The notes beneath the pieces were generated by a model, which had not been told where the DNA came from, made no database searches, and worked only from the letters and a program-made list of their open reading frames with translations. A stretch of 64,000 nt of DNA from the NCBI RefSeq assembly GCF_035582795.1, contig NW_027445436.1:7314770-7378769 (forward strand). Reading direction: 5' to 3'. Positions 19,286 through 32,470 of this stretch are shown piece by piece (position 1 is the stretch's first letter; each line of letters begins with the position of its first letter). Source of the stretch: Mycteria americana. Its lineage: Eukaryota; Chordata; Aves; Ciconiiformes; Ciconiidae. Both the position numbers and the translations under genes were made by a program.

Positions 19286-19997
19286 TGTCGCGGATGGAGT
19301 GAGAGTGCACTTCACTCGCAAGAGAGAAGTAAAAATATAGTTTATTGATACAGAATAGGGAGTTAACAAAGTTCAATGCAACAGTGTTTTAACAAGATTT
19401 GATGGCAAGGTACACTTGATCATTTACTGTGTAGAGGACAGGGTCAGACAAAACTGTCAGGGAGACCCTCCCGTTGAGTCATGAGGTTCGGAAAAGGATC
19501 CCCTTGCTTTCTGAACTCCTTCTTAGAGAGGAGTCTAGGTGTGGCTGGATCTAGTCCTAGTCCCAGACTTGGTCAACGGTTTATGTCTAAAGGATTATAT
19601 GTGCGCAATCAATCCTTTATATCACTTAGCTAAGATTCCAAAGTTTAGCATGCTATTAGTCACTTACCGAGGATCTGTTGTGGCAAGGAATCTCTCAACC
19701 TCGAGGAGTAACCTTGAGAGGCGTCCCTGCTCAAGGGGAGATCCTGGCATGCAGCCTGCTGCCGTGCAGGAGAGCTCAACGGGCCCTGGGCTGTCCACTA
19801 TTTAAGGAGCAAGATGATTGACTTATGGTCATATTTGCATATCAGCAAGACGTTTGGATCACTGCTTCAGGCAGCCCTTGGCTACTTTGTTGCCATCCAT
19901 CCTCAAGGTCCAGCATAAGCTGGATGCAGCTATCAGGATGACTCCCACTGATGGTTACTGCTTGTGCAGGGAGCAGGGGGCAGAGCACACTGCCACA
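19286..19997 (-). mobile_element. LTR-E (left arm copy)
   Basis: Exact reverse-complement counterpart of 37893-38604. See that entry for landmarks. Confidence 0.85.
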
Positions 19998-20198
19998 CTC
20001 CACCCTGTGACTATAGTCAATTCATCTTACCTTCACAGAGTGGTGGTACGGTCACCTCTTGCCTCTGTGCCATAAATAGTATATTGATAGTTTGTGCGCT
20101 TATAGATCCACGGTAAGTAGACAGTGAAGCACTGCTATTTGTTATGCGTTAATTTGTATGTTTTGGGTGGTTGAAGTTGGGTTATTTGTTTTATCGTG

Positions 20199-22218
20199 TC
20201 AAACCTTTATATACAATATAATTATAAGCAATAGACACACTAATGTTAGAGTTAGTAAAATAACAACTGGGTGAAGCATAAGATTAAACACTCCCGTTGC
20301 TGTCTGTGACCATCCAAGAAGCGTTTCCCACCAATGGTGTTCTCCATCCTTCTTCACTCTTTCCAAGACATGGTGTATCTCTTCTGCATCATGACAAACG
20401 GTGATCAGAGTTTTGCGTCCATTGTTTCGGATGCGTTCTAGCAGTTGACACAGGTCATCGTGTTGTAGTAGTTTCTTCACCAATGTAAGATTCATTCCGA
20501 TGGGGGAAGGCAATAAATCTCGACTCAATGTATAGTTAGATTGTAACAATTGATAAGGCGTAACAGGAGCTGAATAATTGAAGTCACATCCCACAATTTT
20601 AGTAAAGTTACAAACACAAATATTTGAGCAATTGCTTGTATCTACAGTAATGTTATCTACGAATATAAAATCACAAATGGTTCTCATACAAACACATCCT
20701 TTTCCAATATACACAAGTACAGTTTCAGGGGCTTCATCGGGTTGTATTTCAAAATGACAAACATTTTGTTCAGTGTCAAGACAAATGTCTTGGGCTTTGA
20801 TGGTGTTACTCTCACAAATAAATCCTTGTTGTTCCCGTACAACGCATGCGTTAACATCAACAGTTTGCCATTTGTTTCCGTTTTGTTGGGCCCACACTCT
20901 ATGTTCTAATGGATAGAGTATAGTTCCATCGTGATTTAATCCTAACGCAATGATTGGGTATATGGTGTATACCGAAGCATTGTGTATTGTTAAGACAAAA
21001 GCTGTGGCCTTATTGTTGATTGGGTCATAAGTGAAATTGACTAAATACCACCAGGATTGGAATTCTTTCTCAAATTTAGTTGCATTATCCCAAATTACCT
21101 TTCGAATTTCAGTGGGTAAGGTGCCCTCTTCACCTTCTCTTATAATTGCTGCTACCATAGATTGCATCCACAGTTGAGCTTGGATACAACTAAGAGCTAG
21201 AGAAACATTGTTTTGGGCTACACCAAGTGCATCCAATCAGTTGGTGGTCCCTTTCATTAATTCTTTCCCACTGAAGTAATATATCAGATAAGAGCCATCG
21301 GTTAGTTCCCAATGCTAACAGAGAAGACCGCAATGGGTGTTCTAATTTGTTGAAATCACTTCTTGTTGTGCTCAGTTTGTTTACAAGTACTTCGGCATCT
21401 ATACTATTTAAGACTCCCAATCCTGTCCCTATGATACCAGTCACACCTTTCTTTGTTCGTCTTGGAGAGGTGAGGGTTCGCCCATGTAACCATGCTAACC
21501 ATCCTGCATAGGACGTACCTAGGAATGGTGAACAGGTCGGTTTGATTGCAGACATATTAATTTGCATCAGTAGTTCTACTTGTTTAAGAGACCATGATGG
21601 ATTAAATAACACTTGTTGTTGGCCTGTATTTTTGATCACATACGGTCCAACTTCAGAAATCTGTGGGGATAGAATTTTCTTATCCTTTACAGTCAGGGCG
21701 GATGTTGTTGTGCTAGGCTCAGTAATGTCTATTTTAAATTTAAAGGATAGTCCCACGCTATGGTGAGCCCAGAGGCAGACTACAAAACCAGGTTGTACTA
21801 AGGTAAAATTGTACCAACAGTCCAGTCTTTCAAAGGCGCAAAGTTTTGTATCTTTGGCTATTGGGTTTGATGTAATGTTGTACACAGAAATCTGAGATGC
21901 CTTCTCATGGGTAGACCCATTGATCATCCGGCATCCTATTTTAATTTCTTTCCCTGCCGTTCCTCGGAGTCGGGGAACTTTATCATCAGCTTCATCTTTA
22001 TCCCAGCTCCATTCGTTTTCTAAGTATGTTTCAGTTCTGTGCATGACCACGGTGGAAAGCTTTAAATCTCCCTTACTAGAGTGTATTCCCATACTTCCAG
22101 TGTACTTAACACGAGCTTGAGACCGTGGCCACTCTAGGGTTCTTTGACCACAGGCTAAGAGGAGCGGCATTGTTAGGGTTTGGAACAGTAACACAAACAC
22201 AGCATTTCCGTCTGCCAT
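20199..22218 (-). pseudogene. env: ERV-E env (left arm copy)
   Basis: Minus-strand mirror of 35672-37691 with identical translation, including the same frame break near 21234. Because the defect is shared, the duplication or a gene-conversion event post-dates the inactivating mutation. Confidence 0.85.
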
Positions 22219-22504
22219 CCTGTGGGGTGCTGTAAGAGAAAACAGAGACTTGTTTCGGTGGGGACAGTCCGAACAGGTTACCCCGTTAAGAAGAAGGAAA
22301 AATCCATCGTGCACTAATTCTGTGTTTTGCATCACTGCTATCAGTAGCTTCCCAGGCAAGTGGGCCACGAGGTTTAATTAAAGTCATAGGCACAGTACCG
22401 ATGGATGGTAAATTGACCATCACAGGCTGTCCTGGCTGTAATGTCATTGGATATTCTCTTTTCCTAGTAGGTGGAGCGCTAAGCTCAGTTTTTACAAAGA
22501 ACGC

Positions 22505-24152
22505 TCAGCTTACAGGGCTTCCAGTAGGCCCGTATCGATTATTTAATTGATGGAGTACTTTGGGAAGTCTCGTATCCCATTGAGCTTCCTGTGGTTTGAG
22601 ATTCCTTTTCAACAAGCCATTAGCTCTTTCTACCATCCCATTTGATTGAGGGTAGTATGGGGTGTGGAATACCCATCTAATTCCCTCTTGTTTTGCCCAA
22701 TCTTGCACTTCCTTACACGAAAAGTGTGAGCCATTATCACTCTGGATAACATCAGGAGTAGGTAGATTTGAGAACCAAACTGATAGCCCTCGCACTGTAT
22801 TTCGCCCATCGGCTTTCCGACGTTTAGTCGCCATAAGCAAGCCGGAGACTACTTCCACTCCTGTGAGGATGTATCGATATCCTGCAGAGGATTTGAATGG
22901 TCCGATATAATCAATTTGCCATGTAGACCATAAAGCTTTCCCTTCACTGATATGTAAAGGTGGTGCTTTAGCAGGATGATCTGCTTGTAATTTTAATCTA
23001 CACTGGGGACATTCTGTAAGAATAGTTTCACAAGATTTTCTGCTTATAGGCCAGCCTTTACTCTGTGCAGCAAAGTGCTTCTTTACCTGTGTGGCCTAGA
23101 CTTTGATGTAACCATTCTCCCAATCGATACCACTCAGGATATAAGGTGATTTTCCTAATTTTAGTTAGCTCATCTACCTTTTGATTCCACTTTGTGGCTG
23201 GTTGATTATCTTTAGCATGAGCTTTTACCCATCCCATCTTGAAAGGTGTTTTCCTGGCTATATCTAGTAATAATTGCCAATCTTTGTTTCTCCAAACTGG
23301 GGATCTATTTACTTCCCAATTCAAGGTTTCCCACTGACAGAGCCACTGTGTGGCACCGGCCCACACAGCATAAGAGTCTACATATATGATTTTTGCTCCA
23401 TTCTGTGCTGCCAAAACAACTGCTCTTATTTCTCCTACTTGTGCACTGCCTTCACCTTCTTCTACTACTTGTTTGCCGGTGGTAACATCTAATGCAACGG
23501 CCTTATATTGCCATTTACCATTTACCCTTTTTGCTGAAGCATCTGTAAACCAAATGTTTTCTGTTGGTGTACCCTCAGTGAGGGGCGGTGCATCCAGAAT
23601 GGGTGAAGGTTTAAATGGTTGTTGTAACGCTAAAGGGTCTGTGTTTATGGGCATCTGCAATTTGGGAACCTTAGTGTGTCCTTCAGTTAGTTGCATATTT
23701 TCTGCAACTCCTGTTAGGTAGGCATACCATTTTTGGACAGTGGGTTTTTGTGCAACTCCTTCTGGGGCAGCAGTCCCCTTTAGGATTGCTTCTAGTAAAT
23801 TAAATGGTCCTCTAGTTTTCACAGGTTGTCCCTGATGTATTTTCTCAACTTGTTTAACTGCTCCGACAAACGATAAAAGTCCCTTTTCCCATTCAGAGTA
23901 TCATTGTTCTGTTTCTTTAAATGCCGTTGAGCTAAACAATAAAGGTCTTTTTGGCCCATCAGGCCCAGTTTGGAACAGGTTACAGTAAGTAGCATGTTTG
24001 GTGAAACCCCATTCGGCTATAATAGGGTCGTGGGGGTGTACTGGTCCCAGCGACTGATACGTTTTTAACTCTTCAGTTAGAGTTTTGACTGCCTCTTTAT
24101 GTTCTAATTTCCACTCCCAGGGTTTGCCTTTCGTTAAGAGTGAGTATGATAG
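22505..24152 (-). pseudogene. pol: ERV-E pol 3' part (left arm copy)
   Basis: Mirror of 33738-35385: RT connection (23823-24152), RNase H and integrase start (23058-23822) and integrase core (22505-22858). The polymerase is cut at 24152 by LTR-B. Confidence 0.85.
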
Positions 24153-24817
24153 TGAAAGGGTTAAATCCCTGACAATCCCTGACTAAGACATAGACTTGCA
24201 TTTTTTTAGTTTCACTCCCATCCTTGTTCTCTTTTGTTCTCTTCCCCTGCAAAGATAGTTTTGGTTACCTGCTGAGCAGAGTTGATGATAGGACATTTCC
24301 TGTGACTTCTTACCTGAGAGGACTAAACAGGCCTTGAGCAAGCTCGTTAGGCTTCCTAATTAAATCACTGATAACAGGAACTCAGGACGATTGTGCCAAA
24401 GATAAGCACCAAAGAACTAGTTTAAATCGACCCCCTTGTGACATTCTGAGGCTGAAGGACTGATGAGCTAACTCAATGACTATACAGGGACAAAGGAAGC
24501 CCAAAGATCAACTAGCGGACAACGTGAGGAAGACTATGGAAGACCACCGGGAGGGTGAAAAGACCCTAACCCTAATTTTACTGCGCATGCTTGGAGTATG
24601 TAAATGAATTGCGGGAACTCATCACCATAAAACTGCCCTTTTCAGGAAATCTGATGAATATGTATGATTTTTCTGTATATGAACTGATGTGTTGTGCTGA
24701 CCTGGCGGAGCACTTGTGGCGGAGCAATCCCCAGTGCTGCCCAGCGCTGCAATAAAGAATACCTGCTTAATAGTCATCCCGACTATTGAGTCCTGATTTC
24801 GGCTTTTCACGGCAACA
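24153..24817 (+). mobile_element. LTR-B, 5' LTR of ERV-B copy 2
   Basis: 665 bp, TGAAAGGG...GGCAACA. It contains TATACAGG where copy 1 has TATATATGG, AATAAAG near 24753 and two CCCTAA units near 24562. Its left end abuts ERV-E polymerase, so ERV-B entered ERV-E. Positions up to 24802 belong to the inverted-repeat arm. Confidence 0.9.
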
Positions 24818-24820
24818 ATT

Positions 24821-24838
24821 TGGCACCCCAGATGGGAC
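24821..24838 (+). promoter_or_regulatory. ERV-B primer binding site, tRNA-Arg(CCT) type
   Basis: TGGCACCCCAGATGGGAC is, as I recall the tRNA, an exact complement of the 3' end of vertebrate tRNA-Arg(CCT) plus CCA. It begins three bases after the LTR, as expected. Confidence 0.75.
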
Positions 24839-25594
24839 CTGCTCTGCTCGGCTGCAGGACCCAGTGAGAACGGGACTCCCTAGGGTACCCCCGGGATTTC
24901 CCGGAGGGACTCCTCGCCTCAATCAGATCACTGCGGGAGCAGACAAGGACCATCTAAAGGAAAAAAGGTATTCTTTAAATCTTTCTAGTTTTCTGTTTTG
25001 GAATTTGGGACCAGTCATTTGGAAGGTTCTTGTAAGTCGTAGGAGACGTCCTACGCTGAGCGCCTTATACCGGGCTACTAGTGCCTGAGGGTATACATTT
25101 GGTATTTAGTACGTTGGTACAGGCACGGGTTAAGCCTTGTACTTCTGCAATAACGTGCCTTTTGGTATTGGTACACTTATGAAACCCGCATGAGTTTGTA
25201 CTGTTGGCGGTACGGATTTACTGGCACCGAACTTGGATATTGGTTTATTGATATCAAATTTGGATATATTCGTCGGGCACTGCGAAATCGGCAATTAAGT
25301 GTGAATGAGCTGAGTTAACTCTGGTGTGACTGGTGAGTGACTGAGACACAGTGTGACTGCAAAGTGAGTGTGGAAAACCTGGAGACCTGTGTGTCTCATC
25401 CTGAAAATGAATGTGAACCGCTTTTCCTCGTAAATTGTTTTATTTGTGACCAAAATTTATGGGTTGTATTTGGATGAGATATCCAATGTGAGAATTGTGG
25501 AACGTGGTCAGAGCGGGAGGATAAAGCGCGACAGGTTGAGGTTATTAAAAAAATCTGTGGGAGAATAACGGAACTACAGAATCAATAAGGTAGA
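24839..25594 (+). other. ERV-B copy 2 5' leader
   Basis: Untranslated leader closely similar to 6897-7645, with small indels. No conserved ORF; the packaging region would be expected here. Confidence 0.6.
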
Positions 25595-27139
25595 ATGGGG
25601 GGACAGCAAAGTGGTGGTATTGTAAAGAAAAGCCCCCTAGGATGTATCTTAGCACATTGGAAAGAGATAGGGGGACAACCAGGTGGGAGTGTGAATAAGA
25701 AAACACAAATCAAATACTGTAATCAGTGGTGGCCCCTGTACAAATTAGAAGATGGTGAAAAATGGCCCTTTAATGGATCTTTAAATTAAAATACTATATT
25801 GTAGTTAATGTTGTTCTTACGGAGAGAAGGAAAATGGGATGAGGTTATGTATGCGGATATGTTTTTTACTTTGGGGAATCGCCCAGAGTGGCAGAAGGAT
25901 TGTGGTGTTAACATCCCTCCCCAAGACCCCCTAGTTTTATCTCTAGAAAGGGAAAAGAGAAGTGAGAGGAGGGAGCAGGAGAGAATGAGGAGATGTTGCT
26001 CAGCATGTAGTATTGGACAAAGGTGTTTGAAAGTGATGAAACCCAGAAAAAAAACCGAGGAGGTAGAGGATCAGCCCGAAGATTTGGGATTGCCCCCCAC
26101 ACACCCGCCGTCACTATGCGAAAGAGATAGTGGCAGTGAGGAGGAAAAAGCAGTGGATGATTTTATTCCGGTTACCGCACAGACTCGGAGTAAAACTCAA
26201 AAAGCCCCGCAACTCCTGGTCCCATTGCGGGAGGTAATGGGGGTGGGAGGCCCAGCTAGAGTAAAAGTTCCTTTCTCCACTGCCGATTTAGATGCCTGGA
26301 AAGAGGTAGCTAGGGGATATAGAGACGACCCCTCTCGAGTGGCAAAACGATTTGAATTAATAATAAAGAGCCAGGATCCTGATTGGACAGATATAGATTT
26401 GATTTTGGAAGAACTGACCGAAACAGAAAACCAATTGGTATTAAAAACTGCTCGGACTCATGTGCAGGCCCAAATTACTGGGGGAATCTTACAGGGAAAT
26501 GTGGACAATTACATTCCCCTGACTGACCCACATTGGGACCCCAATGATGGGCATGATTATAGGCTGTTAAGAAGATATCAAGATTGGATAAAACTGTGAT
26601 TAGAGAATGCAATTCCAAAACCCGTAAATTGGTCAGCATTATATGCTATCAAACAGGGGCAGAGGGAGATCCCTACCGAATTTTTGGATCAGTTAAGAAA
26701 TGCCATGAGAAAATACACCACCCTAGATCCCTCCTCGGATGTGGGACAGCAACAGCTTGTCTCTCTATTTTTGGGGCAATCATCTACGGATATAAGAAAG
26801 AAGTTACAGAAACTAAAAGAACCGGAAATAAGGGACTTAGAGAAATTGCTTGAGGAGGCATGGAAAGTTTTTAGGAATCGGGAGGATGTGGATAGGGGAA
26901 AATTGACGAAAGTAATGGCGACAGCTACGGTGGCAGCCTTGGAACAGAGAGGAATGGTGAACAGAGGAGGATTTAGAGGACGAGGAAGGGGAAGGCCCTC
27001 TGGAAGTAGAGGAGGACTGGGGAATGTATTGGGAAAGAATCAATGTGCGTATTGTCGAGAGGAAGGACATTGGAGGAGTGAATGTCCAAGACTCAAAGGA
27101 ACCCCGCAAGTCTTGATTGCTGGAGCAGAGGCCAATTGA
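25595..27139 (+). pseudogene. gag: ERV-B copy 2 gag
   Basis: A single reading frame from MGGQQSGG to a TGA at 27137-27139, about 515 codons. Matrix has a myristoylation-type N-terminus, followed by a charged linker. The capsid-like domain includes VPFSTADLDAWKE and the gamma-type region DPSRVAKRFELIIKSQDPDW. Then come an Arg/Gly-rich stretch and one zinc knuckle CAYCREEGHWRSEC near 27050. In-frame stops at 25787-25789, 25802-25804 and 26597-26599 inactivate it; the TAG at 25802 is shared with copy 1. The terminal TGA is followed by CGG and the frame remains open into protease. Confidence 0.88.
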
Positions 27140-28723
27140 CGGGGACCTGGGGAATCTACCCTAGCAGATCCACTGGTTAAGATAAGGCTAGGGAGATAAG
27201 AGAAAGAAGTGGAATTCTTAGTAGACACAGGTGCTTCTTTCTCTGTTTTAAATCAAGAATTGATACCTGTGAGTAAAGACTTTGTGACTGTAGTGGGAGC
27301 TACTGGCCAACAGGAAAAGGCGTTCTTTCTAAAACCCCTTAATTTTAAATTAGGAAAACAGGCTGGGATACATCAAGTCTTATCCTTGCCAAATTCCCCT
27401 AAATACTTGTTGGGCCGGGACCTATTAGAACAATTGGAAGCAGAAATAGTCTTTAAACAGGGGACCATGGAATTAAAGGTGAAGGAAGACCAATTAATTG
27501 GAATTCTAAGCTTAGCCCTAATGTACCCTGAAAGGTCCGCTGCACCAATGCCCGAGATTGAAGAAATTATCAATCAGGTATACCCAGGAGTATGGTCTGC
27601 AGGAACCCCAGGAAGAGCAAGGAATGCCATACCCATAGTAGTAGAACTCAAGGAAGGAATAAGCCTGGTACGACAAAAACAATATCCCTCGAAGTTAGAA
27701 GATCAAAAAGGGATAGAAGGCCCAACTAATAACTTTTTACAGCATGGACTGTTAGTGGAATGTGAATCAGAATATAACACCCCCATATTACTGGTAAAAA
27801 AGCCAGACGGGACTTACCGAGTAGTACAAGATTTAAGAGGGATAAATAAGATTGTTAAAGGTTTATACCCTGTGGTGGCCAATCCTTATACTTTACTTAC
27901 TAAATTACGAAATAATCAAGTACGGTTTACAGTATTAGATCTGAAAGATGCATTCTTCTGCTTGCCTCTGGCCAAGGAGAGCCAAAACCTATTGGCATTT
28001 GAATGGGAAAGTCCTACTACTGGTAGGAAAACCCAACTTACCTGGACAGTGTTACCCCAAGGTTTTAAGAACAGTCCAACCATCTTTGGGAACCAATTAG
28101 CACGAGAACTTGAGACATGGGATCCTCCCTCCAGAGACGGAACTCTTCTACAGTATGTGGATGACATTAATAGCAACAAGAAGCCATCTGCAGAACCCCC
28201 CTCCCTCAAACGGTAAAGGAACTCAGGACCTTCTTCGAAATGGCAGGTTGGTGTTGATTATAGATTTACAACTATGGAATAATAGCAAAACCTTTGTATG
28301 AACTTTTGAAAAACAATCCTACTCAATTGATTTGGTCCAGAGAAGCTCAAAATGCATTCAAAACACTTAAAAAGGAACTGATGAAGGCCCCAGCCCTGGG
28401 CCTACCTGACGTTACTAAACCCTTCCGGCTGTTTTCCCATGAAAAACAAGGTATAGCTCTGGGAGTCCTAGCTCAGCGACTGGGACTCTACAAAAGAGCT
28501 GTGGCCTACTTTTCTAAGCAGCTTGATGAAGTAAGCAAAGGGTGGCCAGGGTGCCTACGAGCTGTGGCAGCTGTAGTACTAAATATCCAAGAGGCCCGGA
28601 AATTTACCTTAGGCCAAAAAAATCAGTGCTGGTTTCACACACAGTATCAGCCGTACTAGAACAAAAAGGAAATCATTGGCTTTCTCCATCCCGATTTTTA
28701 CAATACCAGGCTATTCTAGTTGA
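27140..28723 (+). pseudogene. pol: ERV-B copy 2 protease and reverse transcriptase
   Basis: In frame with gag: after TGA-CGG the frame reads to a TAA at 27200-27202 and then EFLVDTGASFS, the protease active site. Reverse transcriptase shows TPILLVKKPDGTYR, VQDLRGINK, LDLKDAFFCLPL, LPQGFKNSPT and catalytic YVDD near 28155. Right after YVDDI a deletion joins the downstream VKELRTFFEMAG segment in another frame. The connection follows (LIWSREAQNAFKTLKKEL, KPFRLFSHEKQGIALGVL), ending at QYQAILVEP where TLE4 DNA begins at 28724. It is clearly gamma-like and defective. Confidence 0.87.
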
Positions 28724-31700
28724 ACCATAACATTAAAACTGCCTAATGTCAGAAATTAAACTGAATGACCACCAACAAGAAGTAGCAACACTATATTAGA
28801 AACTTAGTAATAAATAGGCACTTTCAGACCACATTCAAATGTTCACATTTATTCTATTATTGACATTTAAAACTGTAGGGAAGTATCTGTTCATACTGTA
28901 ACCCACAATCCCCAACTTTTTGTCTTTTCTTCAGAATGTGCCTATTTTGAAGCTCTATTGATCCTACTAGAGAATATAAAAAATTAGGTTAATATTTTAG
29001 GCTATAACACCACTTTCACAAAACGCCCCATTCTAATTCCATTCTAATGCTATTTAATTTAAATTTTGGTAACTGAGTAATTATGTTCTCAAACATAATT
29101 GTTAAAAATTGGCAACATTATTCAGGCTTAATTAAAATCAAATCCAATATACTAAATATACTTCAATTGGTACTAATTACATTAGCTTTCCTTTCAGAAT
29201 GACAAATTCCCCATAGGTTTCAGTTTTATGAGTCATCTATCAAAATCAACACAGGATGACTGATGGGTCATCATGAGGGGTGGGAAAAGAAATGCTTTTC
29301 CTCCCTCCTTTCCTCCTACCACTCCTCATACACATATGGGCACACACCATTGCTGCTCTGTGCATTTATCCTTTTATCAAATTTGCTAAGTCAGTGTCAT
29401 GACTCCATCACAGCCATCATTTTCTGTTCCAGTGAAAAATTTCTCTAAAAATAAATACACCATGGCTGTGAGCAGCCAAGAAGAACAGAAGCTTTAACAG
29501 AAAAATACACAAAGGTTTCACATATCAGGGCCATCAATTACTACAGTACTTCAAGGACTCCAGGGAGTCCTTCTCTTGAACCTTTTGAGACATAAATCTA
29601 GTAAGTGAATAAGTCCAACCTGACCTTGAGAACTAGGCCAAATTATGCCAAAGGGCAACTTCACTGCATTATTGTCTGCTTTTCCATTACAAGGGCATCC
29701 AGTGAGCACATCTGGAAAAGAACCTAAGAGGAACCAAGGCTGTCTGCCCATAAAAACAAATAAAGACAGATATGCCTCTGTGCTAAAGTGAAAAACAGAA
29801 AAAAAAAAAATTCACTAAATAGGTGGTTTGCAGGGCTATCACATTGTGAAATACAGACAAACTGCCCTCAGGATTTTTGATGGGATTGAGTTTAGAAAGG
29901 AAAAAGTGAATTGCTCAGTTTCAGCTGGATAAAATCAGGAAGGAAGAAAAGAGATTTTAAACTGGAAGGCTAAAAAAAGCTTCAAACACATCAAATGAAA
30001 CAATCAACACTATAGACAAAAATTGGGTCTTAACACTGCAATCAAAACAAGATGGGAAATATTTTGTAGTTGCTGAAACAAAAGGAGAAAAAAATGCTGT
30101 GCAAATAGAATGGGAAACATGAAAGAACTAACATCAGATTTAAGAACGATATAGGACATGGTTTTAGTTGCAACTAATTTCAGTCAACATCTGACAAAAT
30201 AAATATTTTTGCACGAGAGTACAATACTTACGTAACTAATTTGAACAGAAGTAACAGTAATGGAAATGGTGTTTAATTAAAATTCGGTCCTTTGCAATCC
30301 CCATATTTATTTGTAAATAAGTATTTACTTTTTCCAGAATATCATTGAAGTCTCCGTCGCCATAATTGCATACAACTTCTGAAGTATTTAGAAATAAACA
30401 AAACAAAAACCCATTTAGTTTTCCTCAAAACAATATAATTACACATTTTTCATGCAACCTGATTTTATCCTATGGAATTTTGCGGTGTCAGTTTAGGTCT
30501 ACATACAACTAATTGCTGTGAAAACAGAGTATCTAGATATATAAACAAGTTTGACTACAATGGTTGCTTTCAAATGCCTATGAGAATTTGCTACGTAGGT
30601 GACCTGTAAGGACTGTAAATTTTATAAATCGTGTTCATACCTATTATTTTAGGTTTAATAGCCTGAAACAATATGGTTATTCATTTGAGAACAGATCCAA
30701 ACCCTCCAAGAGTCAGTGAATAGTCTTTCATCAGTACCAATGATCTGAATCAGATCCACAGAGTAACCATATAGTTAGAATTTGATCAGCTACAATCACA
30801 GCCTTTTCTTCTCACCTGTTTCTTAAACACACTTTTTGAGTCTTTATGGGTAAGTATCACATCTGTGAGAAGCACATTTGAGTTCAACGGACCTGTGTAT
30901 ATGTCTGTAAAAAACTGTATATGTACAAAGTTCCATAGGTTTAGAGCTTCAGATTCAAAATGCTTTGAGGCAGGAAATCCCACCGTCTTTGTATTTGTAT
31001 ACTATCTAGCCCAAATGGCCCTAATCACTACTGTGACACTGGGATGCTAATGGAATACAAAATATAATAAATAACGTGGAAAAAAAACCCCATTGAACTA
31101 TATGCCTGCCCTCAACGAGATAAAGAAATCCTATTTCCACAACCCAGAGAAGTTCCAAAACCCTTAGTTTGAACAGAAATGCATACAGATCAATTTTCAG
31201 ATGATCTTTCTTCTCCCAGCCAACCATTTCTTTATTTTTGCAGTTTATACTCCCCAGCAATGCTGATGAATTGCTCAACCATTAGCTAAAATGAGTTGTC
31301 AGTATTAAACTCCACCATATAAAAAGTTCCTTCACTAGAAAAGAGGTCAGATGTTCAATTCATTCTCCTCTAGAGAAAGTTAAAACACACACATTACTGA
31401 ATAAGAAATTCTAATTACACTACCATGCTCCATCTGACTAATCTCCTCCTAATCTTGGCCTAAGTGCTAGACTTCAAGGCACAAAACTGAGCATGCTAAC
31501 ATCTTCATAGAAAACTCATTTACTCTTTTGAGTTTGAAAAACTAAGACACTATTTTTGGACAAAGGTCCAAGTAAGAAGCCTGTAGGAAACAGGAGCATG
31601 GCTGTACATCAATTGCTTTTGTAGTTCCATCTTAAATCTGTTCAGGTTAACTGAAGATGATAGTATTTTTCTACACACAAATACACATCCCTTGACACCT

Positions 31701-32470
31701 AAAACATGTTTACAATGCAGCTGTCATTCCAAAAAGTAAGCCTCAAAGGTTAGAGAGATCTGAAGCTACAACCCATGTTCCCATCCCTACTCATGTCCAC
31801 TTGCATGTGCAGGGGCAGAAAGTCAACAGAATAACACACAACAGGGAGCCAACAGGTATATAACAGATGGAAGTGTCAGGGCATCGTGGAGCTGAAAAAA
31901 TATCCAGTGCACTTAAACATGCAATTAAATCAACTCACACAGAATACACATATGTTTTAAGACTGATGAGATAAATTATACAGAACATTCTTACAGAAAA
32001 CAAAATATTTGCCTACCTGTTTATGCATCTCTATATTCAACCCATAGGACATCTCATAATACTAAGAAGGAAGAAAATGGCTCTATTAGAACTTGCAGTC
32101 ATAAAAATAATTTGAAAATTCACTTTGAATCAAACATCATCTGTATAAAGACATACAGACCTAAAAACATTTATTAGCCTTGAAAAGCTCCCGGAATTTG
32201 AAAGAGCATCTTACAGCAACCTTTCCCTCCCCCCCTCCTTTTTTGCTTTATCTACATTGCTTCTTATCAACTTCAAAGAACAGTCATAAAACAAGCAAAA
32301 AAACCAACAACAAAAAAACCCCCAAAACAAAACAAATCCATGAAACAACAAGAAACAACCCCCCCAAAAAACAGAGTTAAAGATTAGAAGCAGAGAAAAC
32401 ACACATAAAGTACTCAAGATTTTATTCCGTAGCACACATTAAAGATGCCAAAAAAAGCCTAAAGTGCTTG
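28724..32470 (+). repeat. 3.75 kb duplicate of TLE4 intron 3-exon 4-intron 4
   Basis: Direct copy of 39104-42850 at a constant offset of 10380, with no difference that I noticed. It includes a second TLE4 exon 4 (32017-32061). It lies inside ERV-B: pol precedes it and integrase/env follow. The nonamer GTTGAACCA stands at both joints (28719-28727 and 32471-32479). Confidence 0.95.
32017..32061 (-). pseudogene. TLE4: TLE4 exon 4, extra copy
   Basis: Forty-five bases on the minus strand reading YYEMSYGLNIEMHKQ between AG and GTAGGC splice signals, identical to 42397-42441. The neighbouring exons 1-3 are not duplicated. This copy lies on the 3' side of the gene within the ERV-B fragment, so it could be spliced as a repeated 15-codon exon if transcription reads that far. 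Confidence 0.85.

Larger units (their letters stand above)
18569..24802. repeat. left arm of 6.2 kb inverted repeat
   Basis: Every base position x from 18569 to about 24500 pairs with 57890-x on the other strand. All reading frames in the two arms are identical in length and translation, so there is no indel over about 5.9 kb and no difference that I noticed. In the last ~300 bp, within LTR-B, the arms differ by a 14 bp duplication and an 11 bp deletion. The arm holds TLE4 intron sequence, a complete LTR-E, ERV-E env and pol (minus) and LTR-B. Confidence 0.95.

Noticed and set aside
24555-24575. Telomere-like CCCTAACCCTAA
   Set aside because: Only two units, present at the same place in each LTR-B copy that covers this part; an ordinary LTR sequence, not an interstitial telomere.
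32180-32435. ORFs in the A-rich/C-rich segment (also at 42560-42815)
   Set aside because: Low-complexity intron sequence (AAAACAAAC runs); present twice only because of the segmental duplication.
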